Of a DNA stretch of 64,000 nt, positions 9,986 to 18,807 are shown piece by piece. Source of the DNA: an uncultured Carboxylicivirga sp. (GTDB taxonomy: Bacteria; Bacteroidota; Bacteroidia; Bacteroidales; Marinilabiliaceae); contig NZ_OY764327.1 in assembly GCF_963668385.1 (NCBI RefSeq), positions 5,712,724 through 5,776,723 of the forward strand. The letters are read 5' to 3'. A program made the position numbers and the translations under genes. Position 1 is the first letter of the stretch. Every line of letters begins with the position of its first letter. Below the pieces are notes generated by a model. The model saw only the letters and a program-made list of their open reading frames with translations, searched no databases and was not told the origin of the DNA.

Positions 9986-11509
9986 CTATGCCTTTATTAG
10001 TGGTATTGACGCAATAAAACTTCCCCCTTGCTTTTTAAAACTGCATTCCTGCTGCGAGATAAGCATATATCGGGTATTTAAATTATTGAGCCCTTTTCCA
10101 TTTGTTTCAACCAAAGCTACTTTTGGACGTAGCTCGTTAACAACATAAATTCGATCATCTTTAATGGTAATAGTAATCAGCAGTGGATTAGCCTCTGAAG
10201 CCACATTGTGCTTAATACAGTTTTCGACTAAAAGTTGCAGTGATACCGGTAGTACTTTCGTATTTAAATAATCATCCAAATTGGTTATATCCATTTGAAT
10301 AGATGAATTCATACGGATATTTATTACATCAACATAGGTTTGCGTAAAAGTAAGTTCATCGCGTAAGGTAACCATTATCTCCCCTTCAATCCTTAACTGA
10401 TAGCGATATAGCTGCGAAAGTTTTTTCAACATCTCGCGAGCTGTTTTATCCTCATTACTAATTAGCGCCTTTACTGTACCCAAGGAATTAAACATAAAAT
10501 GAGAATTTAATCCCGAACGCAGCAGCTCCAGCTTAATAGATATTGTTTCACTCTTTTGTTTCTCATTTTTAAGCAAAAGATTTAAATTCTCTTGTTCGGC
10601 TGATGACCTAAGTAAAAACTCTCGCTTCCAATGTAAAATCCCAAACATTAGAATACCTAATAATATGCCCAAAAACAAAACAAACAGTAAAACCATGTTG
10701 CGTTCCTGCTCGGCAATCATATCCTTTATTTCAAATCCGGGAGAGACATTTATCACCACCCATTCGTTTCCCATAAACGACATTGTACGATATTCCTTAT
10801 AAACAGAAAGCTGTAAATAATCAGACTGATCGAGGTGGAGTGTATCGAACTGATGATAGTTGTAACTTCCATTCGAAAACAAATAGTTGGGTAGTGGATA
10901 ATCTTTACCAACCATCTCTATTTCGGGATGATAAATACACTGACCGCATTGATTTATCAACACCTGATAAACCGATGTATACACATTATCTTTTATAAAC
11001 TTCTGGTGCAAGCGATGCAAATCAACTAATATACCTCTTCCGTAAACTGAAGTATTCGACATTCTATCACCCACAAATAAAAACCGCTGATTGACAATAC
11101 AAGAATGTTGATTATTAATAGAATCTGACTTTAATAACAGAGATAAATCTGGTAAATTAGCAATAACACTATCATCGTAAACCGCTAATAATTCAGTTTG
11201 ATCCAATACTGCCACTGCCACAATGGTACTATCCATATCCAGGAGCGTTTTTAGAACTATCTGGTTCTTTTCTCCATCATCTGAAATCTGCCATAACTGA
11301 TCAATCTGAAATAATACTTTCCTATACGAATCGAAATAAGAATCAAGAAATTCTTGATATCCTTTTGTTGTACCATGAATAACTGATAAACTTACCAACT
11401 GATATTGCTGATGCATTTTAGCCCGAATCCAATAAGTACCAAACGTAAACATAACCACCAAAACCACCAGAGCAATTACATTTCTTTTATTAAATAGTAT
11501 TTTATACAT
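9986..11509 (-). CDS. LytS-type sensor histidine kinase (His_kinase family)
   Basis: 507 residues. One membrane segment at about 12-29, a periplasmic sensor region of about 240 residues (may be Cache-like, not certain), a second membrane segment at about 275-297, then the His_kinase domain. The phosphoacceptor is His337 in LNSHFMFNSLGTV, the pattern of LytS/YehU kinases, followed by an ATPase domain with LVENCIKHNV and GKGLNNLNTRY. The ATG overlaps the regulator stop by one base (TGATG), so the two proteins are made together. It phosphorylates the adjacent LytTR regulator. The signal is unknown; the nearby M16-SusCD operon is a plausible target. Confidence 0.93.
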   Translation of the reverse strand: MYKILFNKRNVIALVVLVVMFTFGTYWIRAKMHQQYQLVSLSVIHGTTKGYQEFLDSYFDSYRKVLFQIDQLWQISDDGEKNQIVLKTLLDMDSTIVAVAVLDQTELLAVYDDSVIANLPDLSLLLKSDSINNQHSCIVNQRFLFVGDRMSNTSVYGRGILVDLHRLHQKFIKDNVYTSVYQVLINQCGQCIYHPEIEMVGKDYPLPNYLFSNGSYNYHQFDTLHLDQSDYLQLSVYKEYRTMSFMGNEWVVINVSPGFEIKDMIAEQERNMVLLFVLFLGILLGILMFGILHWKREFLLRSSAEQENLNLLLKNEKQKSETISIKLELLRSGLNSHFMFNSLGTVKALISNEDKTAREMLKKLSQLYRYQLRIEGEIMVTLRDELTFTQTYVDVINIRMNSSIQMDITNLDDYLNTKVLPVSLQLLVENCIKHNVASEANPLLITITIKDDRIYVVNELRPKVALVETNGKGLNNLNTRYMLISQQECSFKKQGGSFIASIPLIKA

Positions 11510-12270
11510 CAGCTAATTAACCACTCTTTAAATTCCTTACTACGCGAGTAACTTACAACAATCTCTTCATCTCCCGGTTCGGTCATATCAATAATCAAAC
11601 GACTTCGGCTAATAGTTTTTATTTCATTGATATGGTTTTTATTAATGTAATAACGGCGATTGGCCCTAAAAAACAAGATGGGATCCAACTCATTCTCTAG
11701 TTGCGATAAGGTAGCATCGTAATAATACTTTTTGCCCCCTTTAGTGATGGCAAACAAATATCTGTCATCGGCCATAAAATATACAATTTCGTCGACTGAA
11801 ACAGGTTTTTGAATATTACCAATGGATAATAACAATCGGTTTAAGTAGCGCGATGTTTTCGAATCGGTCTGATTAACCGACCAATGATTCATAAACTGAT
11901 TTAAAAGCGGACTATTTAACTGGTTCTGTCTGAATTTATCCAGTACCTTCTCAAGGTCTTCGCTCTCCACTGGTTTAAGCAAATAACCAATACTATTGGT
12001 TTCAAAAGCCTTTATGGCATACTGATCGTAAGCAGTGGTGAATACAACTGGTATATTAATATGAAGGGCATTAAAGATAGAGAACGAATTACCATCAGTT
12101 AATTCAATATCAGAAAAGATTAAATCACAACTATTCTTACTCAACCAATCAATACTATCAGCTACATTAGTCAATTGCTTGATAACTCTGATTGTAGGAT
12201 CTAAAGCTATCAACTCTTTGTGCAACGCATCTGCCAGCAAAACCTCATCTTCAATAATAATTACTTCCAT
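11509..12270 (-). CDS. LytTR family response regulator
   Basis: 253 residues. The receiver domain spans about 1-120 with the acidic pair E7/D8, phosphoacceptor Asp54 (FSDIELTDG), Thr in VVFTTAYDQYAIKAF and Lys in LLKPV. The LytTR DNA-binding domain spans about 150-250, with IVYFMADDRYLFA and FRANRRYYINKNHI. LytTR domains bind direct repeats and regulate surface or transport genes in many Bacteroidota. It is the first gene of a two-gene unit with the kinase and shares a one-base overlap with it. Confidence 0.95.
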   Translation of the reverse strand: MEVIIIEDEVLLADALHKELIALDPTIRVIKQLTNVADSIDWLSKNSCDLIFSDIELTDGNSFSIFNALHINIPVVFTTAYDQYAIKAFETNSIGYLLKPVESEDLEKVLDKFRQNQLNSPLLNQFMNHWSVNQTDSKTSRYLNRLLLSIGNIQKPVSVDEIVYFMADDRYLFAITKGGKKYYYDATLSQLENELDPILFFRANRRYYINKNHINEIKTISRSRLIIDMTEPGDEEIVVSYSRSKEFKEWLIS

Positions 12271-12331
12271 CTCCCTGTTTTAATGCCTGAGCTACAAAGA
12301 TAATCAATTAATACATCCTCTTGGGCACGAA

Positions 12332-13675
12332 CTATTTATTGGACCTCCAAAGCTTTATTAATTCCTTGAAGAATTCGAAATTAGAGTAGAAGTGATTATG
12401 CGCATAGCCAGCCAGGCAATTTTTATAAAGTAAACCACATTGCCAGTCAGTCAGTTTTTCTGTTTTACTAAGCTGATAGGTTTTAATATAGTTACAATGG
12501 TTTTCATCCTCAATTAAATCGGAGTGATGAAACTCGTGACAACGTGTTGAAATTCCATTATATTCAAGTTGGGCATAACCAAAGCGTTGTAAACGTTTAG
12601 TCATTTGTACATCGGTATTATAGATGCCTGTCATCGGAAATTCCTCTCCTTCGAGACTAATAATTTTTTGGGTCAAATACATTAATCCACCACACTCAGC
12701 ATAAACTGGTAAACCTTTTTGAACCTGCTCATTAACATGTTGTAAAAGCGGAGAATTAGCAGATAACTGCGTTGCAAAAACTTCAGGATATCCACCACCT
12801 ATATACAAACAATTACAATTATTTGGTAAGCATCTATCAGATAACGGACTAAAATAATGAAGTGTAGCGCCTAGCTCCTGAAGTAGTTCCAGGTTATCGC
12901 GATAATAAAATCGAAAAGCTTTATCGTAGGCAACCCCAATATGCAAATCCGATAAATCAATATCCGGTAATTGTAAAGTAGCTGACTTAGTTGGTTCCAA
13001 TTCCGAAATCTCAAGCAAAGCATTTACATCAATGGTATCAGCCAGATGCTGGGTCAATTGTTGCACTTTAGCTTGTAAATCCTCCACTTCTTCGGCCTGT
13101 ACCAAACCTAAATGCCTACTTTCGAGCGAAAAATCCTTATTAAAAGGCACATACCCCACACACTTTACACCACATTCTTTTTCGATGATGCCTTTTAAAA
13201 AATTATAATACTCTTTACTCGAACAGTGATTGAGAATTACCCCTTTTACACTCGAATTACTTTTATAGTTGACAAAACCTTTTACAATGGCTCCTACCGA
13301 CTGATAAAGTCCTTTACAATTTACCACCAAAACAACCGGCAGATTCAATTGCTGACTTAACTCATGGGTACTTCCTTGTGATTCCTCTCCTTTACCATCG
13401 TACATACCCATTACTCCTTCTATCACAGCAATATCTTTACTTATGCAATGCTTTGAAAACAGATATTGAATAGCCTCGGAGGGCAACATATATGTATCAA
13501 GATTGTACGATGGTGTATCGAGTATTTTTTGATGAAATAATGGATCGATATAATCCGGACCAGTCTTAAATGGAGCCACTTGCAAGCCTTTACTTTTCAG
13601 CAACGACATTAATCCTATTGACACAGTGGTTTTTCCACATCCGCTATTTGTTCCAGCTAAAACAAAGCCCTTCAT
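12332..13675 (-). CDS. cobB: Cobyrinate a,c-diamide synthase
   Basis: 447 residues, close to CbiA/CobB family length. The N-terminal ATPase domain has the P-loop GTNSGCGKTT (8-17) and GPDYIDP, VIEGVMGMYDG. The C-terminal class I amidotransferase-like domain has GGGYPEVF, the nucleophile Cys328 in YAECGGLMYL and a C-terminal HEFHHS motif. The enzyme amidates cobyrinate at the a and c side chains using glutamine and ATP. It lies alone here, without other corrin genes, but directly downstream of a cobalamin riboswitch, which fits a B12 synthesis role (the riboswitch would shut it off when B12 is abundant). cbiA is the equivalent name for the anaerobic pathway. Confidence 0.93.
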   Translation of the reverse strand: MKGFVLAGTNSGCGKTTVSIGLMSLLKSKGLQVAPFKTGPDYIDPLFHQKILDTPSYNLDTYMLPSEAIQYLFSKHCISKDIAVIEGVMGMYDGKGEESQGSTHELSQQLNLPVVLVVNCKGLYQSVGAIVKGFVNYKSNSSVKGVILNHCSSKEYYNFLKGIIEKECGVKCVGYVPFNKDFSLESRHLGLVQAEEVEDLQAKVQQLTQHLADTIDVNALLEISELEPTKSATLQLPDIDLSDLHIGVAYDKAFRFYYRDNLELLQELGATLHYFSPLSDRCLPNNCNCLYIGGGYPEVFATQLSANSPLLQHVNEQVQKGLPVYAECGGLMYLTQKIISLEGEEFPMTGIYNTDVQMTKRLQRFGYAQLEYNGISTRCHEFHHSDLIEDENHCNYIKTYQLSKTEKLTDWQCGLLYKNCLAGYAHNHFYSNFEFFKELIKLWRSNK

Positions 13676-13714
13676 CTTATTTGTATTTTAATTCATATTA
13701 ATTAAGCTTTCATG

Positions 13715-13744
13715 TTTTGATAGCCAATTAATCTTCTATCAAAA
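13715..13744 (-). promoter_or_regulatory. 9-bp stem-loop between riboswitch and cobB
   Basis: TTTTGATAG and CTATCAAAA form a perfect 9-bp stem around a 12-base loop, 40 bases before the cobB ATG. It has no T-run after it, so it is not a standard terminator. It may be part of the expression platform of the riboswitch. Confidence 0.45.
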
Positions 13745-13789
13745 AACATTACCCTTTTGAAAAATGAATTCATGCAGATATCATTTTGC

Positions 13790-13969
13790 CCTTAATCCCG
13801 AAAGCTATTCTTGTTCAGGCAGGTCTTCCGGCTCATCTTATTATTGAAGTCTTCCCAACTACAAATGCAATCAGTGACTATGGTATTTCAATAATTGAAC
13901 AGACTTACGGCTGCGGGTACAGCTCCGGATTTTTCAAATCTATTGAAGCACCGGATTCCCATATTAAGG
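13790..13969 (-). ncRNA. Cobalamin (B12) riboswitch
   Basis: Read on the minus strand the order of conserved blocks is that of the cobalamin riboswitch: GGGAATCCGGTGC, then AAATCCGGAGCTGTACCCGC followed by AGCC, a B12-box variant AGTCACTG, GTTGGGAAGAC, and GCCGGAAGACCTGCCTG near the 3' end. Closing arms CCTTAAT (13969-13963) and ATTAAGG (13796-13790) pair over seven bases and set the limits given. It precedes cobB by 115 bases on the same strand. An 84-codon open frame on the opposite strand here is not a gene. Confidence 0.93.
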
Positions 13970-14076
13970 TTTCCTCTGAAAGAGAAAATCCACCAAAACG
14001 CCCCGAAAGTAATAAAATAATCAAGAATGATGCGAAATAAAACATTAAGACCCTATGGGACATTTGAAATAATGAT

Positions 14077-14117
14077 AATAATCCGCGAAGCCAGATAAGA
14101 CGACTTCGCGGATTATT
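14077..14117 (-). terminator. Terminator of the barrel/A2M operon
   Basis: A 14-bp perfect stem (AATAATCCGCGAAG with its complement) around a 13-base loop starts 4 bases after the stop of the alpha-2-macroglobulin-like gene. The T-tract is short, but position and strength make a terminator the natural reading. Confidence 0.8.
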
Positions 14118-14121
14118 CAAA

Positions 14122-17100
14122 TTACGGATTGGTTATTTTAATTTCTTCACCTTTCTGCCAGTCTTTGTACTCTTTGGTGTAATATAAATAAGCACAACTT
14201 GCCGGTGCTGTATACATACCTGACACTTCTGCTTTTAAATCAAGATTGATTGTTTTTATAGCTGAAGATGCCATTTCGCGATAATACAACACCAGGTAAT
14301 TCTGATAAATTTCGTAATAATCAAACACATGCTCCTCCTGCAGCTTTTTCAGTTGCCATGGCTGAACTGATAAGCCAGATGGTATACCAATCATTGCCAA
14401 TGTCATTGGTAAACCCGATTGGGTTTTGTTAGTCAACTGAACCGACATACGAACAAGATCATTCTTCTTACATTCCACTTTCATCAAATTTGTTTTTAAC
14501 TGCACTTTACATTTATCGGATGAAACCGGCAAAGCTTGCATCCATTTTGCATTAGCCGTAAACGACAACGGATTTCTCAAACCTTTAAACTCTAATTGAA
14601 ATGTTTGAACTCCTGATGACAAGTACTGATCAAGGCTATCCAAGACAATTAATTTATCATCAGCACTTATCTGACGAGTCAATACATCTTTATCATTAAT
14701 TTTAAGAACAAGGCTTCCATTTTCAGGCATCTTATTTACAATGCCAGCATATTGAGTAATAGCTTTCAACGATAGCACTGTTGCCTGAGTTGAGCCAAAA
14801 CCTCCATAACTTCGGGCTCCCAAAACATAATCTATTAAAGTAAGAAGTTCGGTAAAATGCTCTTCACCGTTTTTCATCAAAGCCATGGCCGATAATGCCG
14901 CTACTTCAACCTGAAGTGATTTACCCCATGACCGCACTATTGAATGATCAGCTTTTAAATTATCTGCTCCACCTTTTTGTACTTTCCTGATAATATAATC
15001 TATAAGTTGTTTTGCCTTTACTGTATCCTTTTGGTTCAAACATGCATTCGCCATTAATGCAAGTCGGTAAGCATCTTTACTCCTCAAAGCTTCATCATAG
15101 GCTTTATTAAATTCAAGTTCGTAGTCATCGGATGGTAAATCCACTTCCGAAAATGCATAAACTAAATAAGCATTGGTTACTTCCTCCGAAGCACCTGAAA
15201 AACCGTACTTCCCTTTGTTTATATTAAAACCGCCTTTACCATTTTTTCTACTTAGTAACCAATCAACTGTTCGTTTTAACATTGCGTCGTCCACGCCTTT
15301 ATAAACCTGTTTCATATCGTAAAACTCCATCAAGCCAAAAGCTGTTAATCCCTCGTGAGGAGGAGTATTACCAAACCATTCAAAACCATTTTTCTTTGTT
15401 TCGTAACCAGCCAGTTTTTTGTAACCAGCATCGATATACGACAGTGTTTTTTCACGTAATTCAGAATCAACATTTTCTGTTTCTTCCAGGTATTTTAGAA
15501 TTAACACGTTTGGATAAGTTGATGCACTAGCCTGCTCGAAACAACCATGTGGCTGACGAATAACCGACTCTATTCCATCCATAACTTCGGCGAGCACATT
15601 ATTGTAAACAGAGACACTCATATGGGCACTTTGATGTACTGATGAAGACAAATCAAAACTAAATTCGGATTGGATAGCTCTGGCCGAATAAGACATCTCG
15701 GCAGGAAATCCTTTACTCACAATATTCGTCTCGGCGACAAATTCGGTTTGATATTGCTTATCTCCAAAACTGAAAGACAAACTGTCTTTTCCTGTTTCTG
15801 ATCCTACTCTAAACTTCAACCTGACTTCTTTATATGAACCAGAATCAACATTTACTACAACTGGAGGTTGATTGATGAAAGTCCATGATTGAGGGTGCGA
15901 AATCTTCAAATCACCTTCAATAGTTTTATCTGTATTATTGGTAATCAACACAGCTACGTCCAATTCATCCTCAAAAGTAAGGTAAGGCGGTACTTTAGCC
16001 TCCATTTGTAAAGGCTTACGGGTTGAATAAAATCCTTCAACTCGGCCAACCAAACCATTATTACCAATTCCTTCCACTATGGTTCTGAAAGTAGTTACCT
16101 CATCAGAATTGAAAAACTCAACTTCAGCCTTTCCTTTATGATCTGTTGCAACCGTTGGATTCCAATAAACTGTCTCGCGCTTATCAAATCCTTTTACATC
16201 TCCACTTTGGTATCGAGGAACATAAAACTCTTTCACTTTATCAAATTGATATCCACCCGAAACATAACGCTGAGCAAGCTTTCGAGAGTACTTTCTTTGC
16301 CTGTTATAATTACTATAATTGCCTTTCTTGGTATTAATAAAAATAACTCCATTTGCACCTCGGCACCCGTAAATAGCAGTTGCAGAAGCATTTTTTAATA
16401 CTTCAATATTCTGAATTTCGCTGGCATTTATTTGATTCACATCTGCAACCGCAACTCCATCAACAATATATAAAGGATTATTATTTGCCGATATAGATGA
16501 CGTACCTCTTATCATTACTGACGAATTAGAACCAGGTGTACCCGAACTATTAATAACCTGTACGCCCGCCACCTGTCCTTGCAAGCTATAATTTACATCA
16601 TTATTTACACTTTGTATATCCTCAGAAATAACATATGCTACGGCCCCTGTTACACTTGATTTTCGTTGGGTACCATAACCAACTGTTACTACTTCTTCTA
16701 ATGCAACTGCATCATCCTCCATCGACCATGAAGCGGACATGCGATTCTGGCGAGATGGATCCAAAACAACTTCTGATTCTTCAAATATCTCCTCATCCAT
16801 TGCAATCGAATTGTTGACATCACGACTCTCAGCTATCAATGGATCTACTCTCGCTGTTCCAAATATAGTTGGTGTATTGGTTGTTCTCTGAACTTTATTA
16901 AATGATGATTGACTAATATTAATGTTAACATACTTGTTTTTACGATCCAACGACTTAGCATAAATCTGTAAATAGTTATAATTATCAAGGCCCGACACGG
17001 CAAATCGTCCTCCTTCGTTTGTTGTGATTTTTGAGAATTTTTTGTGCTCATTATCCACCACAATAACTTTTGATTTTACTCCCTGCCCATACGAATTCAC

Positions 17101-18807
17101 AACTTTGCCCGAAACCAAATCGAATCGTTCAGGCTCCATAACTTTGTTCTTTTGAAGTTCGAGTATATCATTCCAAACAAACCTTCGCCAGCCTTGGGTT
17201 AGCAACAGATAATCCATCGCTTCAGGTGCTTTCTTTTTATCAGGGTTAAAGTAAAATGAAGGCTCATAAATATCTCCATTTACTTCGGACGATAGCAATA
17301 AATACGACAGAATGTTATCCTGTTTATCGTCAGCAAAAGTCACTATCTTATCATCCACAACCGCCAATGAAAAATTACCTTCAACCGGTTGTCCGTTCTT
17401 ATCCTTTACCACAAGTGACATTTTTACTTTTTCACGAGGGGCATAAATTGTTTTATCAGTGGTAATGCCAATAGTGAGTTTATTTTCAGGAAATACATAA
17501 AACAAGCGTTCGACCAGCGGCCTTTCATAATCATCAAATACGGTAATTTGCGCCACTCCAGATAAGTCCTCATTAGCAAGCTTTATATTTTCAGTGATCT
17601 TACCCTTAGGCAGTATTCTGCTTTTAGTATATAATATTTCGCCCCTAGCCTGTACTACTATGTGAACTTTTTCCTCAACGTTAGAAAATATTGAAAATAC
17701 ATATTCATCACCCTCTCTTTTATCCAGATGAAGCACAAAACCTTCTGGTTTGGGTTTGGGCAAGAAAAAAGGTTTGCGAATTCCTGCTGGCTTCAATACT
17801 ATTGCCCGGTAAGTTTCATTCGAATCAGGAACAAAATCGAATGCTCCCATTCCCTGATGAAAACTTTTAAATGTATTGATCAGTTTATCTTTACTATCTC
17901 TAATTTCTCCTTCAACATCAGCAGGTTTCCCAAATTCATTCAGCGCTTTAAATGCCATTCGGCAAGGTAACATTTCAATAGCATCACCACCCTCGGGCAT
18001 AAATTGTAAATCGATAACATTTAACACAATAGGAATTGCTCGTGATATGGATTCGTTCCTTCCCTTATATCCGAAAACTACATTTAAAACCCCATCTGAC
18101 GAATTTAGTTTATCAGGAAGTACAAACGTAATCTTTGCTTTCCCATCATCATCAGTATTAGTATTATCCTTTTTAATCTCTGTTCCTTTTATTTGAACAG
18201 AAAAATTCAATTGCTGATTAGCGACCGACTGATTCTGTAAATCACGTATGCTAATATTGGCAATAACAGTATCACCAGCTCCGTATGCTTCTTTTTCAAA
18301 ATCAAGAGTAGATAATAAATTTGGTTTGATGATGCTTTGTATCTGTAACTTCTTTTCAAAAACTAACTTATTTCCAAAGTTTTGTATCCAACGAGTGTAA
18401 GCTTTCAACTTATATAATCCACCAGAAGCTGTTTCTGCTAATTTAAAATGAGCCTTACTCTGTCCGTTTTTTACCATAAACTTCTGACGTTGCGAAACAG
18501 ATCCTTTGGGATCAATTAATTCGACATAAAGAACCGTACTGATATTTGAAGGCTGATAAGTGATGCCATCCATTAAATATCCCGAAATCCAAATATCATC
18601 TCCCGGTTTATAAAAGGTTTTATCGGTATGTAGATAAGCTTTTTCAACCGGATAATACAGATTGTATTCCACCAATCGTTTTTTCAAAAAACCAACAAAT
18701 AACTCATCAACATTGGTAAACGAAAGTATTGTGATTAAAAGCGGTAACATAAAAAGTAAGGGTAAATATCTTTTTGTTTTCATAATATACAGGTTTAGGT
18801 TTTTCAT
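14122..18807 (-). CDS. Alpha-2-macroglobulin-like protein with embedded SusC-type plug domain
   Basis: 1561 residues; the ATG at 18807 overlaps the previous stop by one base (TAATG), and a second ATG at 18783 also precedes the signal/anchor segment (about 10-30). Order: MG2-like domain (HTDKTFYKPGDDIWISGY, 60-77), further MG domains with TDKTIYAPREKVKM, YLLLTQGWRRF, a carboxypeptidase-like insert, a complete TonB plug (about 700-830: VVTVGYGTQRK, LQGQVAGVQV, MIRGTSS, PLYIVDGVAV, IEVLKNASATAIYGCRGANG), the conserved A2M segment (about 880, YWNPTVATDHKG), and a thioester domain with GCFEQ, Cys1089. The thioester motif CxEQ is intact, so covalent trapping of proteases is possible. A C-terminal MG-type domain ends the protein. 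No barrel follows the plug. The upstream gene encodes a SusC-type barrel that lacks a plug; the two probably work together. Confidence 0.93.
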   Translation of the reverse strand: MKNLNLYIMKTKRYLPLLFMLPLLITILSFTNVDELFVGFLKKRLVEYNLYYPVEKAYLHTDKTFYKPGDDIWISGYLMDGITYQPSNISTVLYVELIDPKGSVSQRQKFMVKNGQSKAHFKLAETASGGLYKLKAYTRWIQNFGNKLVFEKKLQIQSIIKPNLLSTLDFEKEAYGAGDTVIANISIRDLQNQSVANQQLNFSVQIKGTEIKKDNTNTDDDGKAKITFVLPDKLNSSDGVLNVVFGYKGRNESISRAIPIVLNVIDLQFMPEGGDAIEMLPCRMAFKALNEFGKPADVEGEIRDSKDKLINTFKSFHQGMGAFDFVPDSNETYRAIVLKPAGIRKPFFLPKPKPEGFVLHLDKREGDEYVFSIFSNVEEKVHIVVQARGEILYTKSRILPKGKITENIKLANEDLSGVAQITVFDDYERPLVERLFYVFPENKLTIGITTDKTIYAPREKVKMSLVVKDKNGQPVEGNFSLAVVDDKIVTFADDKQDNILSYLLLSSEVNGDIYEPSFYFNPDKKKAPEAMDYLLLTQGWRRFVWNDILELQKNKVMEPERFDLVSGKVVNSYGQGVKSKVIVVDNEHKKFSKITTNEGGRFAVSGLDNYNYLQIYAKSLDRKNKYVNINISQSSFNKVQRTTNTPTIFGTARVDPLIAESRDVNNSIAMDEEIFEESEVVLDPSRQNRMSASWSMEDDAVALEEVVTVGYGTQRKSSVTGAVAYVISEDIQSVNNDVNYSLQGQVAGVQVINSSGTPGSNSSVMIRGTSSISANNNPLYIVDGVAVADVNQINASEIQNIEVLKNASATAIYGCRGANGVIFINTKKGNYSNYNRQRKYSRKLAQRYVSGGYQFDKVKEFYVPRYQSGDVKGFDKRETVYWNPTVATDHKGKAEVEFFNSDEVTTFRTIVEGIGNNGLVGRVEGFYSTRKPLQMEAKVPPYLTFEDELDVAVLITNNTDKTIEGDLKISHPQSWTFINQPPVVVNVDSGSYKEVRLKFRVGSETGKDSLSFSFGDKQYQTEFVAETNIVSKGFPAEMSYSARAIQSEFSFDLSSSVHQSAHMSVSVYNNVLAEVMDGIESVIRQPHGCFEQASASTYPNVLILKYLEETENVDSELREKTLSYIDAGYKKLAGYETKKNGFEWFGNTPPHEGLTAFGLMEFYDMKQVYKGVDDAMLKRTVDWLLSRKNGKGGFNINKGKYGFSGASEEVTNAYLVYAFSEVDLPSDDYELEFNKAYDEALRSKDAYRLALMANACLNQKDTVKAKQLIDYIIRKVQKGGADNLKADHSIVRSWGKSLQVEVAALSAMALMKNGEEHFTELLTLIDYVLGARSYGGFGSTQATVLSLKAITQYAGIVNKMPENGSLVLKINDKDVLTRQISADDKLIVLDSLDQYLSSGVQTFQLEFKGLRNPLSFTANAKWMQALPVSSDKCKVQLKTNLMKVECKKNDLVRMSVQLTNKTQSGLPMTLAMIGIPSGLSVQPWQLKKLQEEHVFDYYEIYQNYLVLYYREMASSAIKTINLDLKAEVSGMYTAPASCAYLYYTKEYKDWQKGEEIKITNP

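Noticed and set aside
13786-14040. 84-codon plus-strand frame upstream of cobB
   Set aside because: It lies antisense to the cobalamin riboswitch, whose conserved blocks explain the sequence.
14122-18807. Frameshift or misassembly joining an A2M gene with a TonB receptor
   Set aside because: The frame is open for 1561 codons, the A2M part continues on both sides of the plug, and the adjacent barrel independently lacks a plug, so the arrangement looks genuine.
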